In this document: positions 53,135-61,413 of the stretch, in pieces
Numbering within the stretch: position 1 is the first letter of the stretch
Layout: each line of letters begins with the position of its first letter
DNA from: Dermatophilaceae bacterium Sec6.4
GTDB lineage: Bacteria; Actinomycetota; Actinomycetes; Actinomycetales; Dermatophilaceae
DNA: 64,000 nt
Reading direction: 5' to 3'
NCBI GenBank assembly: GCA_039636865.1
Contig: CP144172.1
Coordinates: 3,162,001 to 3,226,000, forward strand
Made by a program: the position numbers and the translations under genes
Notes under the pieces: model-generated
The model's input: the letters and a program-made list of their open reading frames with translations, nothing else
Told to the model about the DNA's origin: nothing
The model's database searches: none

Positions 53135-54416
53135 CGGGCGAATGCTGTCGTAGAGCGGCTACGACGGCCGGGTCGTACTCGTAGCCGAGCCCCAGGGACA
53201 GGCGCTCCAGCGCAAGGTCAGTGGGCTGCCCAGCCGCACCGGTGAGATCGTCGAATGCGTTGCACACCTTGATGATCCGAGCTGCGAGGGGCACGTCTTC
53301 ACCGAGTTCGCGCACTCGCCGGTACGGCACGGCCTGGGCCTCGATGATCACGGCGACCTCGTCGAGGACTCCGCTTCGCCGCACGATGCTGCCACCTTCG
53401 CGAGCCAGCTCCTCCTGGTCGCGTGGGGCAGCTTCGATGGTTGCTCCACCTGGGATCGGGGTATCCAGGGAGACCTGACCGATGTCGTGCAGCAGGGCGG
53501 CATCCTCCAGGACGGCCAGGTCGTTGTCCGACAGCCCGAGCGACTCACCCACTCGGCGGGCCAACGACGCCACCCGCGTCGAATGTCCGGCACAGGTGAA
53601 GCCGGCGACGTCGGTCATCGTCGCAAGTGCTGCAATGGTCTCCCGCCGTTCGGCGCGCATCACATACCCTCGCTGGAGCCCCGAGCGGGCCAGCATCAGA
53701 GGCAGCGAAATCAACGGGATCGCCCACAACGACAAGGTCGGTAGCGCAATCGCAATTGCCAGACCCGTCGAGGCCGCTGCCACGTAGATAGGGCCCAGTA
53801 CCCGCAGCGCCGATCGAATGAAGGTCGGCCGTGCGAGGACGGGGGCAGTGAAGAATCCGAGCATCACCACCTCGAAGGTCAGTGGAAGCGCGATGCACCC
53901 GGCCATCACCCCCATCCATCGCTGGGACGCCACTTCCCGGGCCATCACAAGGCCGGAAACCCCGTTCCAGATGGGCAGCCACCGGTAGACCACGGAGATC
54001 GCAGAAACGGTCAGCACATGCAGCGCGAGGTCGAGGGGCCGCACCGCGCCTTGCTTCCTGACCCGACGCAATCCGCCGCCCAGGGCGTAGCCGGCACCGG
54101 CAGCCAGGATGGCCGCCGATGTCTGCGACGGCAAGCCGGTGCCGGCAGCCGTGGCGGGTACCAAGGCCACCACCACCGAAAACGCCGTTGCGAGCGGCGT
54201 CACGGCGGCGAACTCGCCGATCCGGACCGGAAACGCGGCCGCAGCCCCGATCGCGACCGCCAGGATGAGGAAGACCATCGCGTCCCAGGAGCCCATTCGC
54301 CGGCCATTGCTCAGATCGTGGACGACGATCAACAGAGCCAGCGCCAGGCACACCAACGATGACGCCACCACGAGCCGCCCGGACCACCGGCGCAGTACGT
54401 CATCAGGAGTGGTCAT
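53124..54416 (-). CDS. Membrane HD-domain protein, degenerate HD-GYP (HD gene 1)
   Basis: 430 residues. About seven hydrophobic segments fill residues 15-250, including VVASSLVCLALALLIVVHD and LTFEVVMLGFFTAPV. The cytoplasmic HD domain (about 270-410) keeps HSTRVASLARRVGESLGL and ALLHDIGQVSLDTPI, so the first His and the HD pair are intact. The HHExxDGxGYP loop is missing: VIIEAQAVPYRRVRELGEDV takes its place. It may hydrolyse another phosphoester or act as a regulator. Its start overlaps the stop of HD gene 2 by 14 bases, so the two are coupled and probably work together. Confidence 0.85.
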   Translation of the reverse strand: MTTPDDVLRRWSGRLVVASSLVCLALALLIVVHDLSNGRRMGSWDAMVFLILAVAIGAAAAFPVRIGEFAAVTPLATAFSVVVALVPATAAGTGLPSQTSAAILAAGAGYALGGGLRRVRKQGAVRPLDLALHVLTVSAISVVYRWLPIWNGVSGLVMAREVASQRWMGVMAGCIALPLTFEVVMLGFFTAPVLARPTFIRSALRVLGPIYVAAASTGLAIAIALPTLSLWAIPLISLPLMLARSGLQRGYVMRAERRETIAALATMTDVAGFTCAGHSTRVASLARRVGESLGLSDNDLAVLEDAALLHDIGQVSLDTPIPGGATIEAAPRDQEELAREGGSIVRRSGVLDEVAVIIEAQAVPYRRVRELGEDVPLAARIIKVCNAFDDLTGAAGQPTDLALERLSLGLGYEYDPAVVAALRQHSPATG

Positions 54417-55821
54417 CAGCTACCTGCAGTCCATCAGCGAACATTTCCGACACCCAGGGAAGATGCGGATCAACCCCGACCATCGGCTGTGGCGGATCCC
54501 CGATCACCAAGGCGCTACACCCGTGGATGACCCGCTCGTGGGCGCGCCGCAACGCATCGACAACAGCCGGGTCGAATTGCGTGTAAGCCCCGGCCTCCAC
54601 CGCCGCAAGGCTGCGTTCCGCGATCTTCGCGAAACCGACCCCGGTGACATCAGCGTCCGCTCGGCCAGCGTCGGCAAGCAGCAACGCGCAGTAAGCGTCG
54701 GCCACGCTGAGGATTAAGGCCAACTGTGGGATCTGTTGCTCCCGCAACCCATCCGGGTATCCGCGACCGTCCCAACGCTCATGATGGTGCTCCGCGGCGC
54801 TACGCGATTCGGCGAGGAAGTCGATCCCGTCCAGCATCCGCATACCTTGTCGCGGGTGCGCGAGGATCCACTCGCGCTCGGCACCGGTCAGATGGATGCC
54901 CGGGCTGCGGGAGGCGGGGGCCACCAGACCGATGTCATGCAGTAGTGCTGCGTGTTGCAGGGACCGCATGGCAGCAGGCGGCAGCCGCAACGCCACCCCG
55001 ATCTCGCGGGCGACCGCCTCGACCCAGACGCTGCGCCCGCGCAGCATCGGCTGGCCTGCCTGCCCGGCTGCAACCAGGGTCTCAATAGTTCGTAAGTGCG
55101 CTTCGTACTCCTGCGCCCGCAGCCCGATGGACCACTGCGCGATCAGCAACGGCGCGACGATCGGTAGGAAGCTGACCGGTCCCAACTTGATGGGGGCCCA
55201 CAGCACCGCGAAGACGAAGGCGATGACGGCATACGCCGGGTAAAGCGTCCACACGTTTGCCGCCACTTCGTACAGCGAAAGATCCAGCGGCTGACCGGAG
55301 GCAAGCGACACCATGACGGCGACACAGATCACGTTGACGGCGAAGTTCAAGACCATCGCCACGATCAGCGGAACAAGTACGTGGACGATCATCGAGTTGG
55401 CACTTGCAGTCGCCGGTATCGGGGAGGTACCGGAGAACAGTGCGTATCCGAATGCGCCGCTCACGGCGCACAGCGTGATGGTCGCGGTATTGAACAATCG
55501 CACCGACATCGGAACCCGCTGCGGAGCCAACGCCGCACTGCAGAATGCCACTATTACGCTGCCGAACAGCCCCGCAAGGGGAAGCGCCGCTAGGATCGCA
55601 ATTGTTGTCAGCGACAGCGTCCTAGCGTGGCGCAAGTTACCGTAGTTTGACTGCGCGAGGAGTCCGAGCAATGCCAGACAGACGGTCGGCACGAGCGGCG
55701 GAGATCTGATGACCGCTGCCGATGCGACGATTGCCCCGACGGTGGCCGCGATTGCCGTCGTCACCAGCGCCACGATGAAGGTTAACTGCGCAGAGGACAA
55801 TCCCAAACGTGAACGTCGCAT
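54403..55821 (-). CDS. Membrane HD-GYP-domain protein (HD gene 2)
   Basis: 472 residues from ATG at 55821 (GTG at 55824 also possible). Six or seven hydrophobic segments occupy residues 10-235 with almost no long loops, so any signal must be met in the membrane. The HD-GYP domain (about 265-430) has ALLHDIGLV, HPRQGMRMLDGI and the diagnostic EHHHERWDGRGYPDGL. This is the cyclic di-GMP phosphodiesterase loop. The first family His seems replaced (RGRSVWV where gene 1 has HSTRV), so the metal site is not entirely standard. It is 87 bases downstream of the peptide gene on the same strand. Confidence 0.87.
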   Translation of the reverse strand: MRRSRLGLSSAQLTFIVALVTTAIAATVGAIVASAAVIRSPPLVPTVCLALLGLLAQSNYGNLRHARTLSLTTIAILAALPLAGLFGSVIVAFCSAALAPQRVPMSVRLFNTATITLCAVSGAFGYALFSGTSPIPATASANSMIVHVLVPLIVAMVLNFAVNVICVAVMVSLASGQPLDLSLYEVAANVWTLYPAYAVIAFVFAVLWAPIKLGPVSFLPIVAPLLIAQWSIGLRAQEYEAHLRTIETLVAAGQAGQPMLRGRSVWVEAVAREIGVALRLPPAAMRSLQHAALLHDIGLVAPASRSPGIHLTGAEREWILAHPRQGMRMLDGIDFLAESRSAAEHHHERWDGRGYPDGLREQQIPQLALILSVADAYCALLLADAGRADADVTGVGFAKIAERSLAAVEAGAYTQFDPAVVDALRRAHERVIHGCSALVIGDPPQPMVGVDPHLPWVSEMFADGLQVADDHS

Positions 55822-55908
55822 CACAATTCACAGATTACTCAAACAACCCGGCGGCACCGCAGTTCAGTTAGCTACGCACCGCGAGCCCGTGAGTGACCAG
55901 GCGAATGT

Positions 55909-56055
55909 TCAGCGGCCGGTGGGGTTCCAACCGATGAAGCTGTCGGCCGGGTCGGTCTTCACGATGCGGCCGGTGGGGTTCCAGCCGATGAAGCCGTCGA
56001 CGCCGACGCTGGTGAAGCGGCCGAAAGTGGCGGTGGAGTTCGTTGCAGCGTCCAT
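55909..56055 (-). CDS. 48-residue peptide with duplicated FIGWNPTGR motif
   Basis: The start is ATG at 56055, with AGGAGA eight bases upstream; the longer 97-codon frame would begin inside the promoter region and has no ribosome site. Residues 1-19 are a Ser/Thr-rich, signal-less leader. DGFIGWNPTGR ends at residue 30 and DSFIGWNPTGR ends at the C-terminal residue 48. The two units repeat with an 18-residue period. The matching DNA is nearly identical over 28 bases, with one synonymous change. No Cys, no signal peptide, no membrane segment. Placed first in line with two membrane HD genes. It could be a precursor of a short peptide signal, a modified peptide, or a small partner protein. I know no family for it. 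Confidence 0.7.
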   Translation of the reverse strand: MDAATNSTATFGRFTSVGVDGFIGWNPTGRIVKTDPADSFIGWNPTGR

Positions 56056-56140
56056 GATGGCTCTCCTGAATTGAGAATCTGGGTGACAGCGCCTGATGTA
56101 TCGGCCGTCGCTACCATGATCAAATAATTCAATTTGCATG

Positions 56141-56168
56141 TCTATAAAATTCGCCATCGTTGACTCAA
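56141..56168 (-). promoter_or_regulatory. Predicted promoter of the peptide-HD unit
   Basis: Reading the minus strand, TTGAGT and TATAGA are separated by 16 bases, a good housekeeping-sigma match. It would start transcription near 56134 and leave a leader of about 80 bases. It lies in an AT-rich island (about 56100-56200) in otherwise high-GC DNA. A TTGACT at 56160-56165 on the plus strand could serve the divergent bL37 gene, though no good minus-10 follows. Confidence 0.5.
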
Positions 56169-56330
56169 AAAAGACGCAATTTACCCCTGCTTTACCAGTC
56201 AAAGACTCCGTCGAGACCAGGTGTCCGCATGTCGGGGCTGCATTCGAACGGCTGCCGGGCGGGCTACCCTGTTACGGCATCAACCAACGGTCCTGCGCTT
56301 CGCGCGGCCGTACGTCACCTGGAGGACATC

Positions 56331-56405
56331 ATGAGCAAACGAGCTCGCAAGCGCCGCTCCCGCAAGGGCAAGTCCGCTAACCACGGCAAGAAGCCCAACG
56401 CCTGA
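56331..56405 (+). CDS. Ribosomal protein bL37 (24 residues)
   Basis: The product MSKRARKRRSRKGKSANHGK plus four residues is almost entirely basic. It matches mycobacterial bL37 in plan, a 24-residue large-subunit protein ending HGKxPNA. GGAGG lies five bases before ATG. It sits beside rsrA-sigR, the position known for this gene in actinobacteria. It is too short for normal gene finders. A strong hairpin follows. Confidence 0.85.
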   Translation: MSKRARKRRSRKGKSANHGKKPNA

Positions 56406-56430
56406 GTAGTTCAGTCTGTCGAGACGCAAC

Positions 56431-56459
56431 GAGGCCCGCACCGAATCGGTGCGGGCCTC
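56431..56459. terminator. Hairpin terminator between bL37 and rsrA
   Basis: GAGGCCCGCACCGA and TCGGTGCGGGCCTC are perfect 14-base arms around a single base (in practice a 3-5 base loop). It lies 26 bases after bL37 and 26 bases after the convergent rsrA stop, and so can end both transcripts. Confidence 0.85.
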
Positions 56460-56484
56460 GTGATGTCTGCAGGGAGGAAGAATG

Positions 56485-56751
56485 TCAGCCCATCGGCCGA
56501 CGGACACCGATCTCGGTATAGGACACCGTCGTGATCTGAGTGAGGATCTGCGCTCGAAGCGTGGCCGGTGCCTGCTCACAGGCACACGAGCGGCGCACCA
56601 ACGCCTTCAGGATCGCGTCGCGCTCGTACTCCTGCAGGCAGGGCGGGCAGTCCTCAAGATGCGCTTTGAGGTGCGAGCATTCATCGCGGCTCAGCTCGCC
56701 GTCCAAATAGGAGTAGAGCTGGCTCAGGTAGTCATCACACTTATGACTCAT
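56485..56751 (-). CDS. rsrA: Mycothiol-system anti-sigma factor RsrA
   Basis: 88 residues of the zinc-binding anti-sigma (ZAS) family. HLEDCPPC (about residues 31-38) is the HxxxCxxC motif, with further Cys at 5 and at SCACEQ (about 55-57). In the reduced state it binds SigR; oxidation to a disulphide releases zinc and the sigma factor. Its ATG overlaps the sigR stop (ATGA), so anti-sigma and sigma are made in step. Confidence 0.94.
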   Translation of the reverse strand: MSHKCDDYLSQLYSYLDGELSRDECSHLKAHLEDCPPCLQEYERDAILKALVRRSCACEQAPATLRAQILTQITTVSYTEIGVRRPMG

Positions 56752-57398
56752 GAACGCGCCTCCTCACGGATGAAGCCCCGCTCGAGCGCGTAGTCGGTCA
56801 GCAGTTCCCGCAGCAACCGGCGGCCACGGTGCAGTCGGGACATCACCGTGCCGATCGGGGTCTGCATGATCTCGGCGATCTCCTTGTAGGCGAAACCCTC
56901 CACATCGGCGAGGTAGACCGCCATCCGAAAGTCCTCCGGGATCTCCTGCAGTGCGCGCTTCACGTCCGAGTCAGGCAGATGGTCCAACGCCTGTGTCTCG
57001 GCGGACTGCAAGCCGGTGGAGTTGTGCGATGCGGCCCGCGCCAACTGGTAGTCCTGCACTTCTGCGGCATCGGACTGCAGGGGCTGACGCTGCTTTTTGC
57101 GATAGGTGTTGATGTAGCTGTTCGTCAGAATCCGGTATAGCCAGGCCTTGAGGTTTGTACCCGGCTTGTACTGGTGGAATGCGGCGTAGGCCTTGGCGAA
57201 GGTCTCCTGCACCAGGTCTTCGGCATCGGTCGGGTTGCGCGTGGTGCGCAGCGCGGCGCTGTACAGCTGGTCGAGATAGGGCATCGCGTCCCGCTCGAAC
57301 CGCTGGGCCCGCTCGGCCGCGGTCTCGGTGGCCACGTCGACATTACCGTCATCGGTGTTGACTCGTTCTTGCGGAAGCACCGCTTCGTTATCAGTCAT
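56748..57398 (-). CDS. sigR: Thiol-stress ECF sigma factor SigR (SigH)
   Basis: 216 residues from ATG at 57398. Region 2: [20 protein letters not shown] with [10 protein letters not shown] and [20 protein letters not shown] (about residues 46-110). Region 4: [20 protein letters not shown], then [20 protein letters not shown] (about 148-190). It directs thioredoxin, mycothiol-recycling and proteolysis genes after disulphide stress. An in-frame upstream GTG with its own ribosome site could give a longer isoform, and a SigR-type promoter lies before it; see the next two entries. Confidence 0.95.
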   Translation of the reverse strand: MTDNEAVLPQERVNTDDGNVDVATETAAERAQRFERDAMPYLDQLYSAALRTTRNPTDAEDLVQETFAKAYAAFHQYKPGTNLKAWLYRILTNSYINTYRKKQRQPLQSDAAEVQDYQLARAASHNSTGLQSAETQALDHLPDSDVKRALQEIPEDFRMAVYLADVEGFAYKEIAEIMQTPIGTVMSRLHRGRRLLRELLTDYALERGFIREEARS

Positions 57399-57527
57399 CA
57401 CCGGCCAGCTTAGACCGCCGGGACGCCGGGCACCCGTGTAGATCTGCTGAGTGGGTACGCGACCGGCGCTGGGCGCGGCGCCCGTGCGCCCGCTCTCCTG
57501 AGCCGGGGCTTCCGACAGTGCAAACAC
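57399..57527 (-). other. Possible N-terminal extension giving long SigR isoform
   Basis: The frame is open for 43 codons upstream of the short ATG and begins with GTG at 57527. GGAG lies nine bases before that GTG, whereas the short start has no clear ribosome site. Streptomyces SigR is known to have an unstable long form made from a similar upstream start on the stress-induced transcript. This sequence offers the same arrangement. The extension is low in charge and rich in Ala, Gly and Pro. Confidence 0.55.
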
Positions 57528-57571
57528 TGGGTGTTACTCCTTCGGTTCTGACGCTCTCTGACGCCTTCTAC

Positions 57572-57597
57572 AACCGACTCCCACTGCCGCTCATTCC
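57572..57597 (-). promoter_or_regulatory. SigR-type promoter (GGAAT-N18-GTT)
   Basis: On the minus strand GGAAT (57597-57593) and GTT (57574-57572) are 18 bases apart, the exact consensus for SigR/SigH promoters. Transcription would begin near 57565, just before the long-form GTG at 57527. This predicts autoregulation of sigR-rsrA. Confidence 0.8.
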
Positions 57598-57619
57598 CCG
57601 GCTGCCCATTCCTGGCCAT

Positions 57620-58621
57620 TCACAGTTCGCGCAGGGCCGGCATCACGTCGGTGGCGAATTGGTCCAGGAAGCGGCGTTGGTCCGCCCCCGGAGCATGCAC
57701 CACGAGATGGTCGAAACCCAGTGCTCGGTAGGGCTCGATACCGTCCAGCACGGTTTGAACGTCGGAGGCGACGATCCACCGGCCGGCAATCTGCTCGATC
57801 GGCAGGGCGTCGGCGGCCCGCTCCATCTCCATCGGATCGGACAGCGAGTGTTTCTGCTCGGCGGTCAACGCAAGAGGTGCCCAGAACCGGGTGTTCTCCA
57901 GGGCTCTTTCGGGATCGCGGTCGTAGGAGATCTTCACTTCCAGCAGTTGGTCGGTGCTGCCTGGCTCCTTGTGCGCCAACGCCATCCCCTCGCGCATGGC
58001 CGGCACCAGCGAGTCCTCGTACAGCTCGCGGCCCTTGCCGGACGTAACGATGATCCCGTCGCCCATCCGACCGGCGTACTTGGCCATCGTGGGCCCCCCG
58101 GCAGCCACGTAGACCGGGATCGGAGTGTCCGGCCGGTCGTAGATGGTCGCCTCGGACGTGCGGTAGTAGTCACCCTCGAAGGTGACCCGGTCCCTCGTCC
58201 ACAGCTGACGCATCAGCCGCACCGACTCCCGCAGTCGGGCGAACCGCTCCTTGAAGTCCGGCCACCCCTGCAGACCGACGGCGATCTCGTTCAGCGCCTC
58301 GCCGCTACCGACACCGAGGGCGATCCGCCCCGGGAACAGGCAACCCATCGTGGCGAACGTCTGCGCGAGCACCGCGGGGTTGTAGCGGAAGCTCGGTGTC
58401 AGCACCGAGGTGCCGAGCACGACCCGCTCGGTCCGGGCACCAGCTGCCGCCATCCAGGTCAGCGCGTGTGGGGCGTGACCACCCTCGTGCCGCCACGGCT
58501 GGAAATGGTCGGACGCGAAGACGCTGTCCAGGCCGGCCTCCTCCGCCGCGATAGCGAGATCCACGAGCTCCCGCGGCCCGAACTGCTCGGCTGAGGCCTT
58601 GTAACCGATCCGTAACGACAT
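57620..58621 (-). CDS. fgd: F420-dependent glucose-6-phosphate dehydrogenase
   Basis: 333 residues from ATG at 58621. Luciferase-like (LLM) barrel that oxidises glucose 6-phosphate while reducing coenzyme F420. It follows mycobacterial Fgd1 nearly block for block: [36 protein letters not shown] (active-site His region, about residues 38-55), [54 protein letters not shown] and [16 protein letters not shown]. Presence of fgd implies the organism makes F420. It is the last gene of a three-gene minus-strand run with the hydrolase and YedK genes. Confidence 0.94.
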   Translation of the reverse strand: MSLRIGYKASAEQFGPRELVDLAIAAEEAGLDSVFASDHFQPWRHEGGHAPHALTWMAAAGARTERVVLGTSVLTPSFRYNPAVLAQTFATMGCLFPGRIALGVGSGEALNEIAVGLQGWPDFKERFARLRESVRLMRQLWTRDRVTFEGDYYRTSEATIYDRPDTPIPVYVAAGGPTMAKYAGRMGDGIIVTSGKGRELYEDSLVPAMREGMALAHKEPGSTDQLLEVKISYDRDPERALENTRFWAPLALTAEQKHSLSDPMEMERAADALPIEQIAGRWIVASDVQTVLDGIEPYRALGFDHLVVHAPGADQRRFLDQFATDVMPALREL

Positions 58622-58631
58622 GCCAGTGACG

Positions 58632-59270
58632 CTACTGCGCGAACTGCGCCAGCCAGCCTCGGGCCGCAGCAAGGACGTCCGCGGGATGTCTGGTGAAGCT
58701 GTGGTCACCTCGTGCGGGCAGGATGTGCGCCGCATCCCCGACCGCGCGCTGCACATCCGCCGGGGTGCCGAACGGGTCCCGCTCACCCTGGATGACCGTC
58801 AGCGGCAGACCCGCGGACAGCACCAGCGCCATCTCGGGGGCCCGGCTCGTACCCCCTTTCGGCGGCACGAGGGGGAAGGACAACGCGATCACCGCGTCCG
58901 CGCCGACGGCTGCAGCCGTCCGGCAGGCTACCCGCGCGCCGGCGGAGCGCCCACCCACGATCACCGGTCCGGGCAGTGCCCACCGCCCACGCCGGAGCCG
59001 CGCCAGCACCTCGATCCAGGCGATGTCCAACGTCCGCGGTGGGGTCGCGATACGCCGGCCGGCTACCCGCCACGGTTGCTCGACCCGCACGTAGGTCCAG
59101 CCGTCGCCCACCACGGCGCGCAACGCCACCAGATCGGGCGCTTCGATCCCGCCACCGGCACCGTGCGACAGCACCAGTGAACCGAGGCTCACCACATCCG
59201 GCGAAGGCCTCTCGATCGTGGCACGCGCAGGGCCCACCGACGTCTGGATCGTGCGGACCCGCACGGGCAC
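58632..59270 (-). CDS. Alpha/beta hydrolase (KANL3/Tex30-like)
   Basis: 212 residues from GTG at 59270, a small alpha/beta hydrolase. [10 protein letters not shown] supplies the oxyanion loop (about residues 32-41), GGRSAGAR holds the nucleophile Ser (about 105), [10 protein letters not shown] the acid Asp and RGDHSF the His. The family has no settled substrate; esterase or thioesterase-like activity is possible. It lies 3 bases after the YedK stop and 10 bases before fgd, so the three are likely one transcript. Confidence 0.88.
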   Translation of the reverse strand: MPVRVRTIQTSVGPARATIERPSPDVVSLGSLVLSHGAGGGIEAPDLVALRAVVGDGWTYVRVEQPWRVAGRRIATPPRTLDIAWIEVLARLRRGRWALPGPVIVGGRSAGARVACRTAAAVGADAVIALSFPLVPPKGGTSRAPEMALVLSAGLPLTVIQGERDPFGTPADVQRAVGDAAHILPARGDHSFTRHPADVLAAARGWLAQFAQ

Positions 59271-59273
59271 GCC

Positions 59274-60062
59274 TCAGTCCCCCAGGATTTCGCCGACCGG
59301 TGCCAGATCCAGCAAATGCGGGCCGTTGTTGCGGCCCGAACTCACGGCGGCACTGACCGGCCACGCCTCGAACCGCCCCGGGGTGTGCGGAGCAAGAGCT
59401 GCTCGGACGAACTCCGGATCCTGCTGGTCAGGATCCAGCCATTCGTCCCAGTCATCTCTGTCCAGCACGACGGGCTGCCGGTCGTGGATGCGCGCGAGAC
59501 CCTCTTCGGCAGCAGTCGTGATGATCGAGAAGGACACCAGCCATGCCAATGGGTCGTCGCCGTCTGCAACGCTGCGGTCCCGCCAGAACTCGTAGATACC
59601 AGCGAAGGCGAGCGGCTCACCGTCGCCCTGGTCACCACGACGGATGAAGAACGGCTGTTTGCGCGGCTTGCCCGCCTTCGTGGTCGCTGTCGGGCTGACC
59701 TGCCACTCGTACCAGCCGGCAGCCGGCACCAGCGCGCGTCGAGCAACCGCGGCTTTGGCGAAGGCTCCTTTGTCCAGCAACGTCTCGGCCCGGGCGTTGA
59801 TCATTCGGATTCCGACCTTGATGTCCTTGGCCCAACTCGGCACCAGACCCCACGTGAGCAAGCGCAACTGACGCACATCGCCCCGGGTAAGCACCACGGG
59901 CGCCTGCTTGGTCGGCGCCAGGTTCCAGTCAGGGCGCCCTGCAGGCGGGTCCTGGGGGTTGACCAGCACGGAACGGGTCGGATCAGCGGTGCAGTCCAAC
60001 TCGATCTGCATCTGCTGCACCAGATCGTCGGCGGTGAAGGTTGCGGCATACCGTCCACACAT
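59274..60062 (-). CDS. yedK: SRAP-family DNA-protein crosslink shield (YedK/HMCES)
   Basis: 262 residues. The start at ATG 60062 is fixed by the need for Cys at position 2: MCGRYAATF. After Met removal this Cys forms a thiazolidine link with abasic sites in single-stranded DNA, protecting them. WNLAPTKQAPVV, MINARAETL, RRALVPAAGWYEW and ARIHDRQPVVLD (active His) are the other SRAP motifs. It is divergent from aroA. No LexA box is seen upstream, so SOS control is not supported here. Confidence 0.94.
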   Translation of the reverse strand: MCGRYAATFTADDLVQQMQIELDCTADPTRSVLVNPQDPPAGRPDWNLAPTKQAPVVLTRGDVRQLRLLTWGLVPSWAKDIKVGIRMINARAETLLDKGAFAKAAVARRALVPAAGWYEWQVSPTATTKAGKPRKQPFFIRRGDQGDGEPLAFAGIYEFWRDRSVADGDDPLAWLVSFSIITTAAEEGLARIHDRQPVVLDRDDWDEWLDPDQQDPEFVRAALAPHTPGRFEAWPVSAAVSSGRNNGPHLLDLAPVGEILGD

Positions 60063-60112
60063 GCACCCGAGCGTATGCCGGGGCCCATGTTGCGCCGCTA
60101 CCGTAGGCCGGG

Positions 60113-61411
60113 ATGAGCACAACACACGCAGCCTCAGCCGACTGGGCATCGCCCCGAGCCCAGGGCCCGATCGACGCCGATGTCACCGTCCCTGGGAGCA
60201 AGTCACTCACCAACCGCTTCCTGGTCCTGGCGGCGCTGGCGTCCGACACCTCGCGGCTGCGGCTACCCCTGGAATCACGCGACACCGCCCTGATGGCGAA
60301 TGCGCTGCGCAGCATGGGCACCAGGATCGAGCGCGAGGACTTGCAGACACTACGCATCGAGCCCGCACCGCTGCGTGGACCGGCGCAGATCGACTGCGGT
60401 CTGGCCGGCACCGTCATGCGGTTCCTACCGCCAGTCGCTGCACTAGCGCGCGGCACCGTGCACTTCGACGGAGACGACGGCGCCCGGCGCAGACCGATGG
60501 GACCGGTCCTTTCAGCACTGCGCGACCTCGGGGTTTCGGTGCAGGGCGACGCGTTGCCGTTCACGATCGAAGGAACGGGACAGGTGTCCGGCGGCACCGT
60601 TCATGTCGACGCCTCCAACTCATCACAGTTCGTGTCAGCCCTGCTGCTGTCGGGCGCGCGGTACGAGAACGGACTGACCGTCGTCAACGACGGGAAACCG
60701 GTGCCCTCCCTGCCGCACATCGAGATGACGGTGGAGGTGCTGCGCGACGCGGGGGTCATCGTCGACGACGGCGACGCGAACCGCTGGCGGGTCGAACCGT
60801 CCGAGATCTTCGGCCTCGATGTCGACGTCGAGCCAGACCTGTCCAATGCCGCCCCGTTCCTCGCGGCGGCGCTCGTCGCGGGTGGTGAGGTGCGGGTGCC
60901 CGGGTGGCCGCAGGTGACGACCCAGGCGGGTGACCAGATCCGCGACATTCTCGACATGATGGGAGCCGAGGTCCGTCTGGACCGGGACGGCCTGACGGTG
61001 CGCAGCGGCGGCCCCATCGGATCGCTGGACGTGGACCTGCACGACGTCGGAGAGCTCACTCCCGTCGTCGCTGCGCTGGCCGCACTCGCCGACGCCCCGT
61101 CGCACCTGCACGGCATCGCGCATCTACGACACCACGAGACCGACCGGTTGGCCGCGCTGACGAACGAGTTGAGTTCGCTCGGTAGCGACGTCACGCAGAC
61201 CGACGACGGGCTCATCATCCGGCCCCGCGAATTGCACACAGGGACCTTCCACACCTACGCCGACCACCGGATGGCGATGGCAGGTGCCGTCCTCGGGCTG
61301 GCCGTACCAGGCCTGATCGTGCAGGACATCGCCACCGTCGCCAAGACGTTGCCGACCTTCACCACGCTGTGGGCCCAGATGCTCGGTGTGAGCACGGACC
61401 CCACGCCGTGA
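60113..61411 (+). CDS. aroA: 3-phosphoshikimate 1-carboxyvinyltransferase (EPSP synthase)
   Basis: 432 residues. Transfers the enolpyruvyl group of PEP to shikimate 3-phosphate in aromatic amino acid synthesis. [17 protein letters not shown] (about residues 26-42), [43 protein letters not shown] (about 166-179), [15 protein letters not shown] and [15 protein letters not shown] near the C-terminus are diagnostic. It overlaps or abuts rsgA, an arrangement common in actinobacteria. Confidence 0.96.
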   Translation: MSTTHAASADWASPRAQGPIDADVTVPGSKSLTNRFLVLAALASDTSRLRLPLESRDTALMANALRSMGTRIEREDLQTLRIEPAPLRGPAQIDCGLAGTVMRFLPPVAALARGTVHFDGDDGARRRPMGPVLSALRDLGVSVQGDALPFTIEGTGQVSGGTVHVDASNSSQFVSALLLSGARYENGLTVVNDGKPVPSLPHIEMTVEVLRDAGVIVDDGDANRWRVEPSEIFGLDVDVEPDLSNAAPFLAAALVAGGEVRVPGWPQVTTQAGDQIRDILDMMGAEVRLDRDGLTVRSGGPIGSLDVDLHDVGELTPVVAALAALADAPSHLHGIAHLRHHETDRLAALTNELSSLGSDVTQTDDGLIIRPRELHTGTFHTYADHRMAMAGAVLGLAVPGLIVQDIATVAKTLPTFTTLWAQMLGVSTDPTP

Positions 61412-61413
61412 CA

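Noticed and set aside
56056..56202. 97-residue version of the small peptide
   Set aside because: The extra 49 codons cover the predicted promoter and leader, are AT-rich and have no ribosome site; the 48-residue form has AGGAGA.
60062..60112. LexA-box control of the SRAP gene
   Set aside because: No GAAC-N4-GTTC-like box could be found in the short divergent region.
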